Assembly (NCBI GenBank): GCA_964406775.1 | Contig: CAYOSW010000036.1 | Coordinates: forward strand, 1-11,437 | Length of the DNA: 11,437 bases | Reading direction: 5' to 3' | Source: JACPKO01 sp964406775 | GTDB lineage: Bacteria; Patescibacteriota; Microgenomatia; Daviesbacterales; UBA10151 | In this document: one piece after another, positions 1 to 5,784 of the stretch | Layout: each line of letters begins with the position of its first letter | Numbering within the stretch: position 1 is the first letter of the stretch | Notes under the pieces: model-generated | What the model saw: the letters and a program-made list of their open reading frames with translations, nothing else | Told to the model about the DNA's origin: nothing | Database searches by the model: none | Translations under genes and position numbers: made by a program

Positions 1-1455
1 CTTATTTAAAGCTAGATTTTCGCTGTTTGTATCTGCGGATAATGAGGTTTGAAGGTTTATTACACTCAAGTCCGTATTTCCTTGCCAGTATTCCATATTT
101 AAATCCTGAACAGAGATTGACTTATACATTTTATCTCCGTAAGCGGATATTTCGACTAAAAACATTCCATTCCCTCCGTTTACATTGATTTTTCCGAAAG
201 GATTATTTTTTAAAGTATGGTTAGTGCCGGTGGTCACCCCTTGATCTCCAATATCCTGATTCGGCAACATAAACTCACCATTTTCATCGGTTTGTCCGAG
301 AATGGTTGGTTTATCTCTAATAACACCTCTATTGCTTTGCCAGATCCTTATTCCTGCGTTTGGGATGGGGTTTCCTGATGCATCGGTAATTCTTAAAACA
401 TTAAGTTCGGGCGTATCAAACATATATTCGCCGTAATAACCCCTTCTGTAACCAAAATTAGAATTCAGAGCGTTTACGGTATAGTTGGGGAGTGGAAAAT
501 TTCTCGAAAAAGCATCGCCAAGTTCATCGCCTCTTTCTTTGTTAAGAATATTTGGATTATTCGGGAACAAAATCTGACCATTGATTAAATTACTATCTGC
601 CTGAACCCGGGTATCCAGATTATGGGCAAGACCTAATTGGTGCGCTAATTCGTGTATAAGGCCGTGATGTAGTTTGGTCGCCCAAACTGTTATATCATTG
701 AACGTTTCGCATTTATAACACCATTCTGAAGCGACGATTCCCCAAACCCCATCCCATTCAGGTTCCACGAGTGCATGAGTTCCGTTTCTTGGAACTTTTC
801 CGTTTGGTCGTACAATGAATTCTGTTCGGGCAGTTTGGATTGAACCAGAGAGCAGCATTTTTTTGTTAAGGGCATCAACTTGAGCATTTGCCCAGTCCTC
901 GAACGAGTAACTGCCGGTCATATTCCTCACCTGATTAAAAACGCTATAAACACTTTCTTCAACATTCATACGTAAAACAGAGGCTTTAGTAGAAATTTCC
1001 CTATGGTTATTATTAAGAGTGATTTCTGGAGACTGGTCGCTTGTCTCCACCTCAAGTTTGATGGTACCCAGCCCTTTCCAGATGGTTTCGTAGTTTACGG
1101 CGATTTCCTGGCCTGGATCTATTGTGCCGAAGGAATTTTTACTGACTAGTGTATTATCTTCGTACCAATAGAAGTATCCATCTATGGGCAATCCGCCGTT
1201 ATTTTTTATATGTCCTATGTAAGTAACGGTTTCTCCTTCATCAGGCCATTTTTTTTCATTTTCGGTGCCTGGTATAAGCCTTGGGACGTCATTTGGGTAG
1301 TAAACCTCATATCTCTTATATCGCGGGAGCCTTTCTATATATGTAATATCAAGATCCGGCTTGTCCAGTCTCTCTTCCTGAGCTAGGGTAGTCCCTGGAA
1401 GAAGGAAAAAAGTCAGCAAAAAAATTGCATTGATAAAAACCCAAAAGCCTCTCAT
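1..1455 (-). CDS. Secreted zinc metalloprotease with CARDB-like and carboxypeptidase-regulatory-like domains (C-terminus cut by window edge)
   Basis: The frame is open for 485 codons from the ATG at 1455 to the left edge, so the C-terminus is missing. Residues 1-25 form a signal peptide ending TLA|Q. Residues about 35-160 look like a CARDB-type beta-sandwich (GETVTYIGHIKNNGG, then a GTIDPGQ turn). Residues 268-278 read HELAHQLGLAH, the HExxHxxGxxH zinc site of metzincin-like proteases, with Glu269 as the expected catalytic base. Met345 in GYYGEYM is a plausible Met-turn. From about residue 348, LRITDASGNPIPNAGIRI and GQTDENGEFMLP resemble a carboxypeptidase regulatory-like beta domain. The start overlaps the upstream stop as ATGA, so translation is probably coupled to the 148-aa gene. 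It probably acts outside the cell; the substrate is unknown. Confidence is high for the protease fold and low for its role. Confidence 0.85.
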   Translation of the reverse strand, partial: MRGFWVFINAIFLLTFFLLPGTTLAQEERLDKPDLDITYIERLPRYKRYEVYYPNDVPRLIPGTENEKKWPDEGETVTYIGHIKNNGGLPIDGYFYWYEDNTLVSKNSFGTIDPGQEIAVNYETIWKGLGTIKLEVETSDQSPEITLNNNHREISTKASVLRMNVEESVYSVFNQVRNMTGSYSFEDWANAQVDALNKKMLLSGSIQTARTEFIVRPNGKVPRNGTHALVEPEWDGVWGIVASEWCYKCETFNDITVWATKLHHGLIHELAHQLGLAHNLDTRVQADSNLINGQILFPNNPNILNKERGDELGDAFSRNFPLPNYTVNALNSNFGYRRGYYGEYMFDTPELNVLRITDASGNPIPNAGIRIWQSNRGVIRDKPTILGQTDENGEFMLPNQDIGDQGVTTGTNHTLKNNPFGKINVNGGNGMFLVEISAYGDKMYKSISVQDLNMEYWQGNTDLSVINLQTSLSADTNSENLALNK

Positions 1456-1898
1456 CTCTTAATCTCAAAATTAACAGTTTTGTAATCAACGAGTTCGGGG
1501 CTGTTATTTGTTATATCAACCATATAAATGCTCAAAGGATAAGTTCCTGGCTTCAGCTTCTGAACATTTAAGGTAGTTCTGAATAAAACTTCGGTATCAC
1601 TAATTTTTTTGTACTTAATCAATCTGAAGGGCCCGTTATTAATTCTTAAATACCCGACGATTTCCTTCTGTGATTTTGGATGTTTATATGTAGTGAGGAC
1701 TGCAAGAATATCTGTGACAGGTTCATTTTTTGGAGATATTACCTCAAGCTGTCCTTTCTCTGTTTGGAGAAAGGGCGTTGAGGGATAGTATTTGGCCCAG
1801 CTGAATAAGGCTAAAAGTAGCAAAGCAAAGGTCAGACTGCTTAAGAAAAGTTTTTTGTTAGTCGAAAGATTTAAGAAGGAGGAGAGAGGATTGATCAA
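1452..1898 (-). CDS. Membrane-anchored protein with an extracellular beta-sandwich-like domain
   Basis: This 148-aa protein is of unknown function. Residues about 16-37 (KLFLSSLTFALLLLALFSWA) form one transmembrane helix or uncleaved signal. The rest is beta-rich, with LKPGTYPLSIYMVDI near residue 115 typical of Ig/fibronectin-like domains, and is probably exported. No in-frame ATG lies at the N-terminus. The likely start is TTG at 1898 or the ATT at 1904; AGAGGA at 1917-1912 sits 13 nt from the TTG and 7 nt from the ATT. The upstream gene ends in TGA in the same frame two codons before the TTG. Its own stop overlaps the protease start (ATGA), which suggests the two are made together, perhaps as anchor or chaperone and enzyme. 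Confidence 0.7.
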   Translation of the reverse strand: MINPLSSFLNLSTNKKLFLSSLTFALLLLALFSWAKYYPSTPFLQTEKGQLEVISPKNEPVTDILAVLTTYKHPKSQKEIVGYLRINNGPFRLIKYKKISDTEVLFRTTLNVQKLKPGTYPLSIYMVDITNNSPELVDYKTVNFEIKR

Positions 1899-1901
1899 TG
1901 T

Positions 1902-1917
1902 AATTCAATTTTCCTCT
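1902..1917 (-). promoter_or_regulatory. Ribosome binding site and ambiguous non-ATG start of the 148-aa gene
   Basis: On the minus strand AGAGGA (1917-1912) lies inside the last codons of the 92-aa gene. It is followed by the TGA stop at 1907-1905, then ATT at 1904-1902, ACA and TTG at 1898-1896. The 7-nt spacing favours ATT, a rare start; TTG is the more usual codon but is 13 nt away. Re-initiation after the stop is also possible. Confidence 0.4.
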
Positions 1918-2183
1918 AGTGCTTTTTGGATTTCCTCAGGAGTCAGATCTTCAGGATCATTGCTGAGCTGGTCGCAGTCTGCATTATAAGGATCATTGCA
2001 GGCCAGGTCGTCTTCAACCGGATCCGAAACCGGAATTGGGGAGACCGGTATGCCGTTGCTGCCCGGAATTTTAATTACACCAGTACCGAAGAGTCCCAGG
2101 AATAAGGCCAGAACGAGTCCGATAATGGCAACTGCAGCCAGAGAAGTGAATCCTTTTAAATTGTATAGGGCAGTATTTTTCAT
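1905..2183 (-). CDS. Small single-helix membrane protein with acidic PEE tail (partner of the 340-aa protein)
   Basis: This is a 92-aa hypothetical protein. The N-terminus LKGFTSLAAVAIIGLVLAL (from residue 9) is a (K)GF(T) motif running straight into a hydrophobic helix up to about residue 35. It resembles a prepilin-type start but lacks the Glu at +5. A Pro-rich stretch (PGSNGIPVSPIPVSDP) follows, then an acidic part with two Cys (ACNDPYNADCD) and the C-terminal LTPEEIQKALEEN. The tail resembles the ends of the 77- and 96-aa proteins of the same operon (L-x-x-E-E-Q-x). The ATG overlaps the TAA of the upstream 340-aa gene as TAATG, so coupling is likely. It is probably inserted in the membrane with the tail outside; function unknown. 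Confidence 0.75.
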   Translation of the reverse strand: MKNTALYNLKGFTSLAAVAIIGLVLALFLGLFGTGVIKIPGSNGIPVSPIPVSDPVEDDLACNDPYNADCDQLSNDPEDLTPEEIQKALEEN

Positions 2184-3205
2184 TATTGCTGGATTGCTTT
2201 AACTACGACTTCCCCGATTTTTCTGCCGAGTGAGTAGAGGATGAATGTTTCGCCGTTTTTTCCGATATCATCGACATCAGCGCTTCCTTCACGGCTTTTT
2301 TCAATAAATTTACCGTCTGCGGTTTTAATTTCAACAGGATCGGATGTGTCATCCGTTACGTCCCATTCAACCTCAACAGTATCGCAAGTTTGAGCCCCGG
2401 ATGGGATTGTACAGGGGTTGGGATTGGCCTTAATCCAGCCGGATGCCGGAGTTAAGCCTAATTTCTTCAGTAAAATATCAAAGGATTCTTTGGGAGGCAG
2501 GTTTTCTGCCTGGAGTTCCGGTCTTTTGGCGTCTTCTTCGCTCAATTTAAGAAGCGTGCCTGAATCATCGATAACGCGGACTTTTTTCTTTCCGTCTGCG
2601 CCGGTGCAGAGGTAAACAGTTGATTTCTCAGTTAGTCCTGTCTCTTTACGGTTATCGGAGTTTGCCTTGGCAGGATTAAAACCTTTAGCTTTTAATGCCG
2701 TTCCAATACCCATATCGGCTTTAACACAAATATTGGGTTGACCTTCCTGAATCTGAAGAAGTTTTAAAATGCGGTTATATTTTTTGGCAAGTTTATAGTC
2801 GTCTTTAATCCCTTTTTTACATTCAACGATATCTGCCTGCTGCTCTGTTTGAGCCGGTTTTTGACCCGTTATATCCGAGATAAGCGAGCCGATGAATCCG
2901 CCGATCTGAGGCGCCGGAGTGGGGACATCCTGATTTAAGCAATTTACGTCTTCGGGGATAACCCGGGCGAGGAAGGATTTAAATTCACTCAAGGCCCTTT
3001 TGCCAAGGTCTGTTTCATATTCGCCATATTCTCCCGATTCAATCCAGGAGGAGTATTTCTGCATAACTTTAAGTCTTTTTTGGCTGGGTGTAGAATTATT
3101 ATCTGCGGATTGAGCAAATGCCGATTGATTCAGAAGGATGATTCCGAAGATGAGAAGCAATGTCAGAAGATAAAGTTTTGTAGTGGTTGGTATTGAGAAC
3201 TTCAT
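2183..3205 (-). CDS. Secreted protein with shared VKAD module and C-terminal Ig-like domain
   Basis: This 340-aa protein has no recognised enzyme motif. Residues 1-31 form a signal peptide ending AFA|QS, unlike the GF-type N-termini of its neighbours. Residues about 40-155 are mostly helical with Cys89 and Cys129. ICVKADMGIG at 159-168 opens the module shared with the 582- and 785-aa proteins, and Cys160 may pair with Cys200. Residues 252-340 look like an Ig-like domain of the type found in bacterial exported proteins: GWIKANPNPCTIPSGAQTC, a VEVEWDV strand and a final ETFILYSLG...VVVKAI. The start is the ATG 13 nt after the 89-aa gene, with no good Shine-Dalgarno. The stop overlaps the next ATG. 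It is probably a surface or secreted structural protein. Confidence 0.75.
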   Translation of the reverse strand: MKFSIPTTTKLYLLTLLLIFGIILLNQSAFAQSADNNSTPSQKRLKVMQKYSSWIESGEYGEYETDLGKRALSEFKSFLARVIPEDVNCLNQDVPTPAPQIGGFIGSLISDITGQKPAQTEQQADIVECKKGIKDDYKLAKKYNRILKLLQIQEGQPNICVKADMGIGTALKAKGFNPAKANSDNRKETGLTEKSTVYLCTGADGKKKVRVIDDSGTLLKLSEEDAKRPELQAENLPPKESFDILLKKLGLTPASGWIKANPNPCTIPSGAQTCDTVEVEWDVTDDTSDPVEIKTADGKFIEKSREGSADVDDIGKNGETFILYSLGRKIGEVVVKAIQQ

Positions 3206-3218
3206 ATTAAAAGCTGAC

Positions 3219-3488
3219 CTAATTCAGTATAAACACATCATTACTGTCGTTGCAATTATCCTGCTCGCCCGTCAGACAAATGGGCGCAGCACTGCCTCCG
3301 CCCTCGTCCGTATCAAAACAGTCTCCGGGAATTCCGCTCGGGCACTCCAGTCCGGAAGTTTGGCTTAATGACGAGTAGTGATCGACGAATTGATTTGCTT
3401 CCCAGGCAATAAAAATACCGAGAATGATAAATAAAAGCAGGACTAGTGAAGAAATTCCCCGCTGGTCGGCTGTGACTTTTTTTCTCAT
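3219..3488 (-). CDS. Small single-helix membrane protein, Cys-rich tail
   Basis: This is an 89-aa hypothetical protein. RGISSLVLLLFIILGIFIAW (residues 10-29) is one membrane helix starting with the operon's R-G-I-S motif. The exported tail holds four Cys (LECPSGIPGDCFD and ICLTGEQDNC), acidic residues and a Gly run. The C-x7-DC spacing recalls ACNDPYNADC in the 92-aa protein. It begins 3 nt after the TAA of the 77-aa gene and ends 13 nt before the 340-aa gene. It is the one small protein of the operon without its own preceding large gene and without the EEQ-type tail. Function unknown. Confidence 0.7.
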   Translation of the reverse strand: MRKKVTADQRGISSLVLLLFIILGIFIAWEANQFVDHYSSLSQTSGLECPSGIPGDCFDTDEGGGSAAPICLTGEQDNCNDSNDVFILN

Positions 3489-3491
3489 AAG

Positions 3492-3725
3492 TTACTCGTT
3501 GTCTTCAGGATTTACCGTTGAGAGTATCTGGAGCTGCTCTTCGTTTAGATTGTACTTTTCCTTCACATCGCGGTATTTAGGATCCTCGGAAAGAGTTTCG
3601 TACGTAGGGGAGGGACTGGGTACAGCAGACCGGCTGATATTAAAAAATCCCATATAATATGCAAATCCCAAAAAAGCCACTACCAATATTCCAATAATTA
3701 CAAATATTCCGGCCTGTCCTCTCAT
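3492..3725 (-). CDS. Small single-helix membrane protein with EEQ tail (partner of the 582-aa protein)
   Basis: This is a 77-aa hypothetical protein. Residues 6-27 (GIFVIIGILVVAFLGFAYYM) span the membrane. A PSPSPTYETL linker follows, then a charged helix ending YNLNEEQLQILSTVNPEDNE. It is a likely paralogue of the 96-aa protein at 5494-5784, which has the same plan (helix, PSPT linker, then LGLSEEQFEGIVKMASDPEFNY). Its ATG overlaps the TGA of the 582-aa gene (ATGA), and a clear GGAGG lies 6 nt upstream. No catalytic residues are apparent, so it is probably a small structural or assembly partner of the large protein. Confidence 0.75.
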   Translation of the reverse strand: MRGQAGIFVIIGILVVAFLGFAYYMGFFNISRSAVPSPSPTYETLSEDPKYRDVKEKYNLNEEQLQILSTVNPEDNE

Positions 3726-5470
3726 ACCCCGCCTCCGGCAGCAACAGTTGTTTTACCGTCACAGACAGTATTAGGCAAGAAGCCAGTCTGAGTACTGAAC
3801 AGAGTTTCGGCCTGTCTGTAATGAGTTAAAACGTCCTGAGGCAGGGTGGCACAGCTTGGGTTGGCAGGATAGCGGGTATCGGTAGCCAGGATTGGCGTAA
3901 ATTGACTGCCGACAAATATCATCCAGGATTTAGTGGCTCCCGTCCGGTCGTTGCAAATATTAACCCTGCCTGATGCACCTGATTGGGCTGTCGCGTTGAT
4001 TAGCGGATTGATTCCGAGATCAGCTTTAACACAGATGCTTGGGATTCTCGTAAAGACGGCATAGAATGCCGTGAGCCGTGCAGCGGTTTTTGCAAAATCA
4101 AAGCGGGTCCGGAATTTTGAATCTAAACAGGTACCCACGTTCGCGTCGTCAGGGCACTGAGTGAGCTGGGATACGATAGAGGCGAGCTCGGTGTTGGCGA
4201 TTGTTGAGACAACCTTCATATTACCGGTGTCTTTTTCTGTTCCGAGCCGGGCGTAAAGAGCGTCAAAGCTGGTCTTAAACCCGGTGATTTCGGCTTTGGT
4301 AATCGAAACAGGAGTAGGGGTGGTGGTGTTATTCGTCGTATTGTTTGTGGTGTTGTTGGTTGTGTTATTCGTGGTGTTATTCGTCGTGTTGTTAGTTCTA
4401 TTAGTCGTGTTATTAGTACTATTATTTGTAGTGTTGTTGGTGCGGTTTGTGGTGTTATTCGTCGAATTATTTGTAGTGTTATTAGTCGGTGCCGCGGCAC
4501 ATTTATTATCTGCTCCACATCTGTTAGAGGCACAATCGCTATTATTCTGGCAGGGAGCTCCCGTTGAGTTTGATCCGCCGGCACATCTTTGATTGTTGCA
4601 GGCATTAGATTCACATTGGTCAGGATAAGTGCAGTTATCTCCGCCCCTGCCGGTACCTAGGGCACATTTATTATTGTTGCAGCGTCCTGACTTGCATTGG
4701 TCAGGTCCCGTGCAGTCTGCGTTCAGGCCTTTCTTCTCCCCTCCACCTCCGCCGTTTGGATCTGAACAATCGGTTCCGGCTCCCGGATTATCAGGCACGT
4801 ATGCATAACTTCCGGTAGGATCAAATTTCTTGGCCGGCGTTCCATCAGGGTTTGTAGTTACCCCCTGGTAATTTGTGCCGGCAATAAATTTAGAGAAGAC
4901 AACAATAGCACCTTTATTATCGGCAGCTTTAACGACCTCACGGATTATTCCATCGTTTGCGGCTCCCGTGATCGGGGCATTGCTTTCTCTTCCGTAATAA
5001 ATTTTTCCGTCAGGACTATCCCATCGGGTAGGGGCAGAACCGTAATTTACTCTATCCCATTGAACGGATGGCCCGTTGGGAGCGCCGTTTGCACCTCCGG
5101 GTCCGCTGTCTCCGGCCCAAATTTTTTTAGAAGTATCTTTCCAGCCTCCTGTCCAAATCCACCTTACTTTTTTAAAAGCGTACTTCTGCCAGGTTTGCTG
5201 TTGAAGCAAGGCTCCTTCGCCTTCTTTTTCCATTTGGGATTTTCTGAATCCGCCATCAGTATTATCGTTTAAATCTTCCCACTGCACTTCTCTTGTATCA
5301 ATACTGGTTGTTATCCTGTGACAGCCGGGCGGGGGTTGAGCTTGCTGTTGAGCGAAAGGAATTAAATTTGTTCTTTGTTGTGCGATATAAACAGTCAGCG
5401 CCACAGCCGCAATTAAGAATAGAGGGAGAATAATCTGAGCTATTCCTTTTTGATTAAGTTTGGGCAGCAT
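3722..5470 (-). CDS. Large surface protein: N-terminal helix, Cys repeats, Asn/Thr linker, VKAD module
   Basis: This is a 582-aa protein. QKGIAQIILPLFLIAAVALT (residues 7-26) is the membrane anchor; the following YIAQQRTNLIPFA matches the same region of the 785-aa protein (ILVQNGVNFIPKA). Residues about 50-235 are Trp/Gly/Asp-rich and unrecognised. Residues 253-324 hold three repeats, C-x5-C-x4-C-x4/5-C, at an exact 27-residue period, resembling the Dickkopf-type Cys-rich repeats of bacterial surface proteins. Residues 330-384 are a low-complexity N/T linker. Residues 390-582 are helical with Cys439-x8-Cys448, then ICVKADLGIN (479-488) and Cys506. The start follows a 23-nt gap with no clear Shine-Dalgarno; the stop overlaps the next ATG. 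It is probably displayed on the cell surface; ligand unknown. Confidence 0.8.
   Translation of the reverse strand: MLPKLNQKGIAQIILPLFLIAAVALTVYIAQQRTNLIPFAQQQAQPPPGCHRITTSIDTREVQWEDLNDNTDGGFRKSQMEKEGEGALLQQQTWQKYAFKKVRWIWTGGWKDTSKKIWAGDSGPGGANGAPNGPSVQWDRVNYGSAPTRWDSPDGKIYYGRESNAPITGAANDGIIREVVKAADNKGAIVVFSKFIAGTNYQGVTTNPDGTPAKKFDPTGSYAYVPDNPGAGTDCSDPNGGGGGEKKGLNADCTGPDQCKSGRCNNNKCALGTGRGGDNCTYPDQCESNACNNQRCAGGSNSTGAPCQNNSDCASNRCGADNKCAAAPTNNTTNNSTNNTTNRTNNTTNNSTNNTTNRTNNTTNNTTNNTTNNTTNNTTNNTTTPTPVSITKAEITGFKTSFDALYARLGTEKDTGNMKVVSTIANTELASIVSQLTQCPDDANVGTCLDSKFRTRFDFAKTAARLTAFYAVFTRIPSICVKADLGINPLINATAQSGASGRVNICNDRTGATKSWMIFVGSQFTPILATDTRYPANPSCATLPQDVLTHYRQAETLFSTQTGFLPNTVCDGKTTVAAGGGV
3732..3736 (-). 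promoter_or_regulatory. Shine-Dalgarno site of the 77-aa gene
   Basis: GGAGG on the minus strand, 6 nt before the ATG at 3725, lies within the last codons of the 582-aa gene. It is the clearest ribosome binding site in the operon and supports the ATGA-overlapping start. Confidence 0.65.
4319..4486 (-). repeat. Asn/Thr low-complexity repeat coding region
   Basis: It encodes residues 329-384 of the 582-aa protein: two copies of the 15-residue unit NNTTNNSTNNTTNRT (DNA 4439-4483 and 4394-4438), then six NNTT units and a final T. The two 45-nt copies differ at 11 positions, all silent, including Ser as TCG in one and AGT in the other. Almost every Asn pair sits in an N-x-S/T context. It probably forms an extended linker separating the Cys repeats from the VKAD module. 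Confidence 0.9.
4499..4714 (-). repeat. Three 27-residue Cys repeats (C-x5-C-x4-C-x4/5-C)
   Basis: It encodes residues 253-324 of the 582-aa protein. The first Cys of each unit falls at 253, 280 and 307, and each unit has a polar D/N-Q/D before the second Cys (GPDQC, YPDQC, NNSDC). Two further units of the same kind occur in the 785-aa protein (Cys465-488 and Cys644-667). Likely disulfide-bonded and extracellular. Confidence 0.8.
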
Positions 5471-5493
5471 AAATTAAATATACACAAAAAATA

Positions 5494-5784
5494 CTAATAA
5501 TTAAACTCCGGGTCGGACGCCATCTTAACAATACCCTCGAATTGTTCTTCGCTCAGACCTAAATCTTCCATAATTTTTTCCTTATTCCTTAAAAGCATTT
5601 GCTGATTAGCGGTTAGCTCGGCTGTGTAGGCGGTATTGGGAAGGGGAACGGATGTGGGGGAGGGTCCTGAGAAGGTATTTTTAACAGCAGTTTTAATAAG
5701 TTGGGTGTACGAAGAAAGTGCTATCAGTAAAAGCACCACCCCGACGCCTATAAATAATGCAATTTGCGAAAAACCCCGTTGCAT
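5494..5784 (-). CDS. Small single-helix membrane protein with EEQ tail (partner of the 785-aa protein)
   Basis: This is a 96-aa hypothetical protein. RGFSQIALFIGVGVVLLLIA (residues 3-22) is an R-G-F-S motif followed by a membrane helix. A GPSPTSVPLPNT linker leads to a charged helical tail, KIMEDLGLSEEQFEGIVKMASDPEFNY. The plan and tail match the 77-aa protein, and more weakly the 92-aa protein. The ATG overlaps the TAA of the 785-aa gene (TAATG), so translation is probably coupled; an AAAGG lies 13 nt upstream. It ends 23 nt before the 582-aa gene. No enzyme motif; a structural or assembly partner is likely. Confidence 0.75.
   Translation of the reverse strand: MQRGFSQIALFIGVGVVLLLIALSSYTQLIKTAVKNTFSGPSPTSVPLPNTAYTAELTANQQMLLRNKEKIMEDLGLSEEQFEGIVKMASDPEFNY

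Noticed and set aside
690..887. 65-codon frame on the minus strand within the metalloprotease gene.
   Set aside because: It is an out-of-frame shadow of the 485-codon protease frame, which carries the zinc motif.
1905..2183. True type IV pilin.
   Set aside because: KGFTSLAAV resembles a prepilin site, but the Glu at +5 is missing, the protein is very short, and no pilus assembly genes are present.
4216..4614. Open frames on both strands across the Asn/Thr linker (for example a Val/Leu-rich frame at 4284-4592, plus strand).
   Set aside because: They are by-products of the repeat: complementing Asn/Thr codons yields Val/Leu/Phe runs. They lack start signals and lie inside a well supported gene.
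1905..5470. TGA recoded as a sense codon (as in Gracilibacteria or Absconditabacteria).
   Set aside because: TGA closes several genes exactly at ATGA overlaps followed by good new starts, and the proteins encode Gly and Trp with normal codons.
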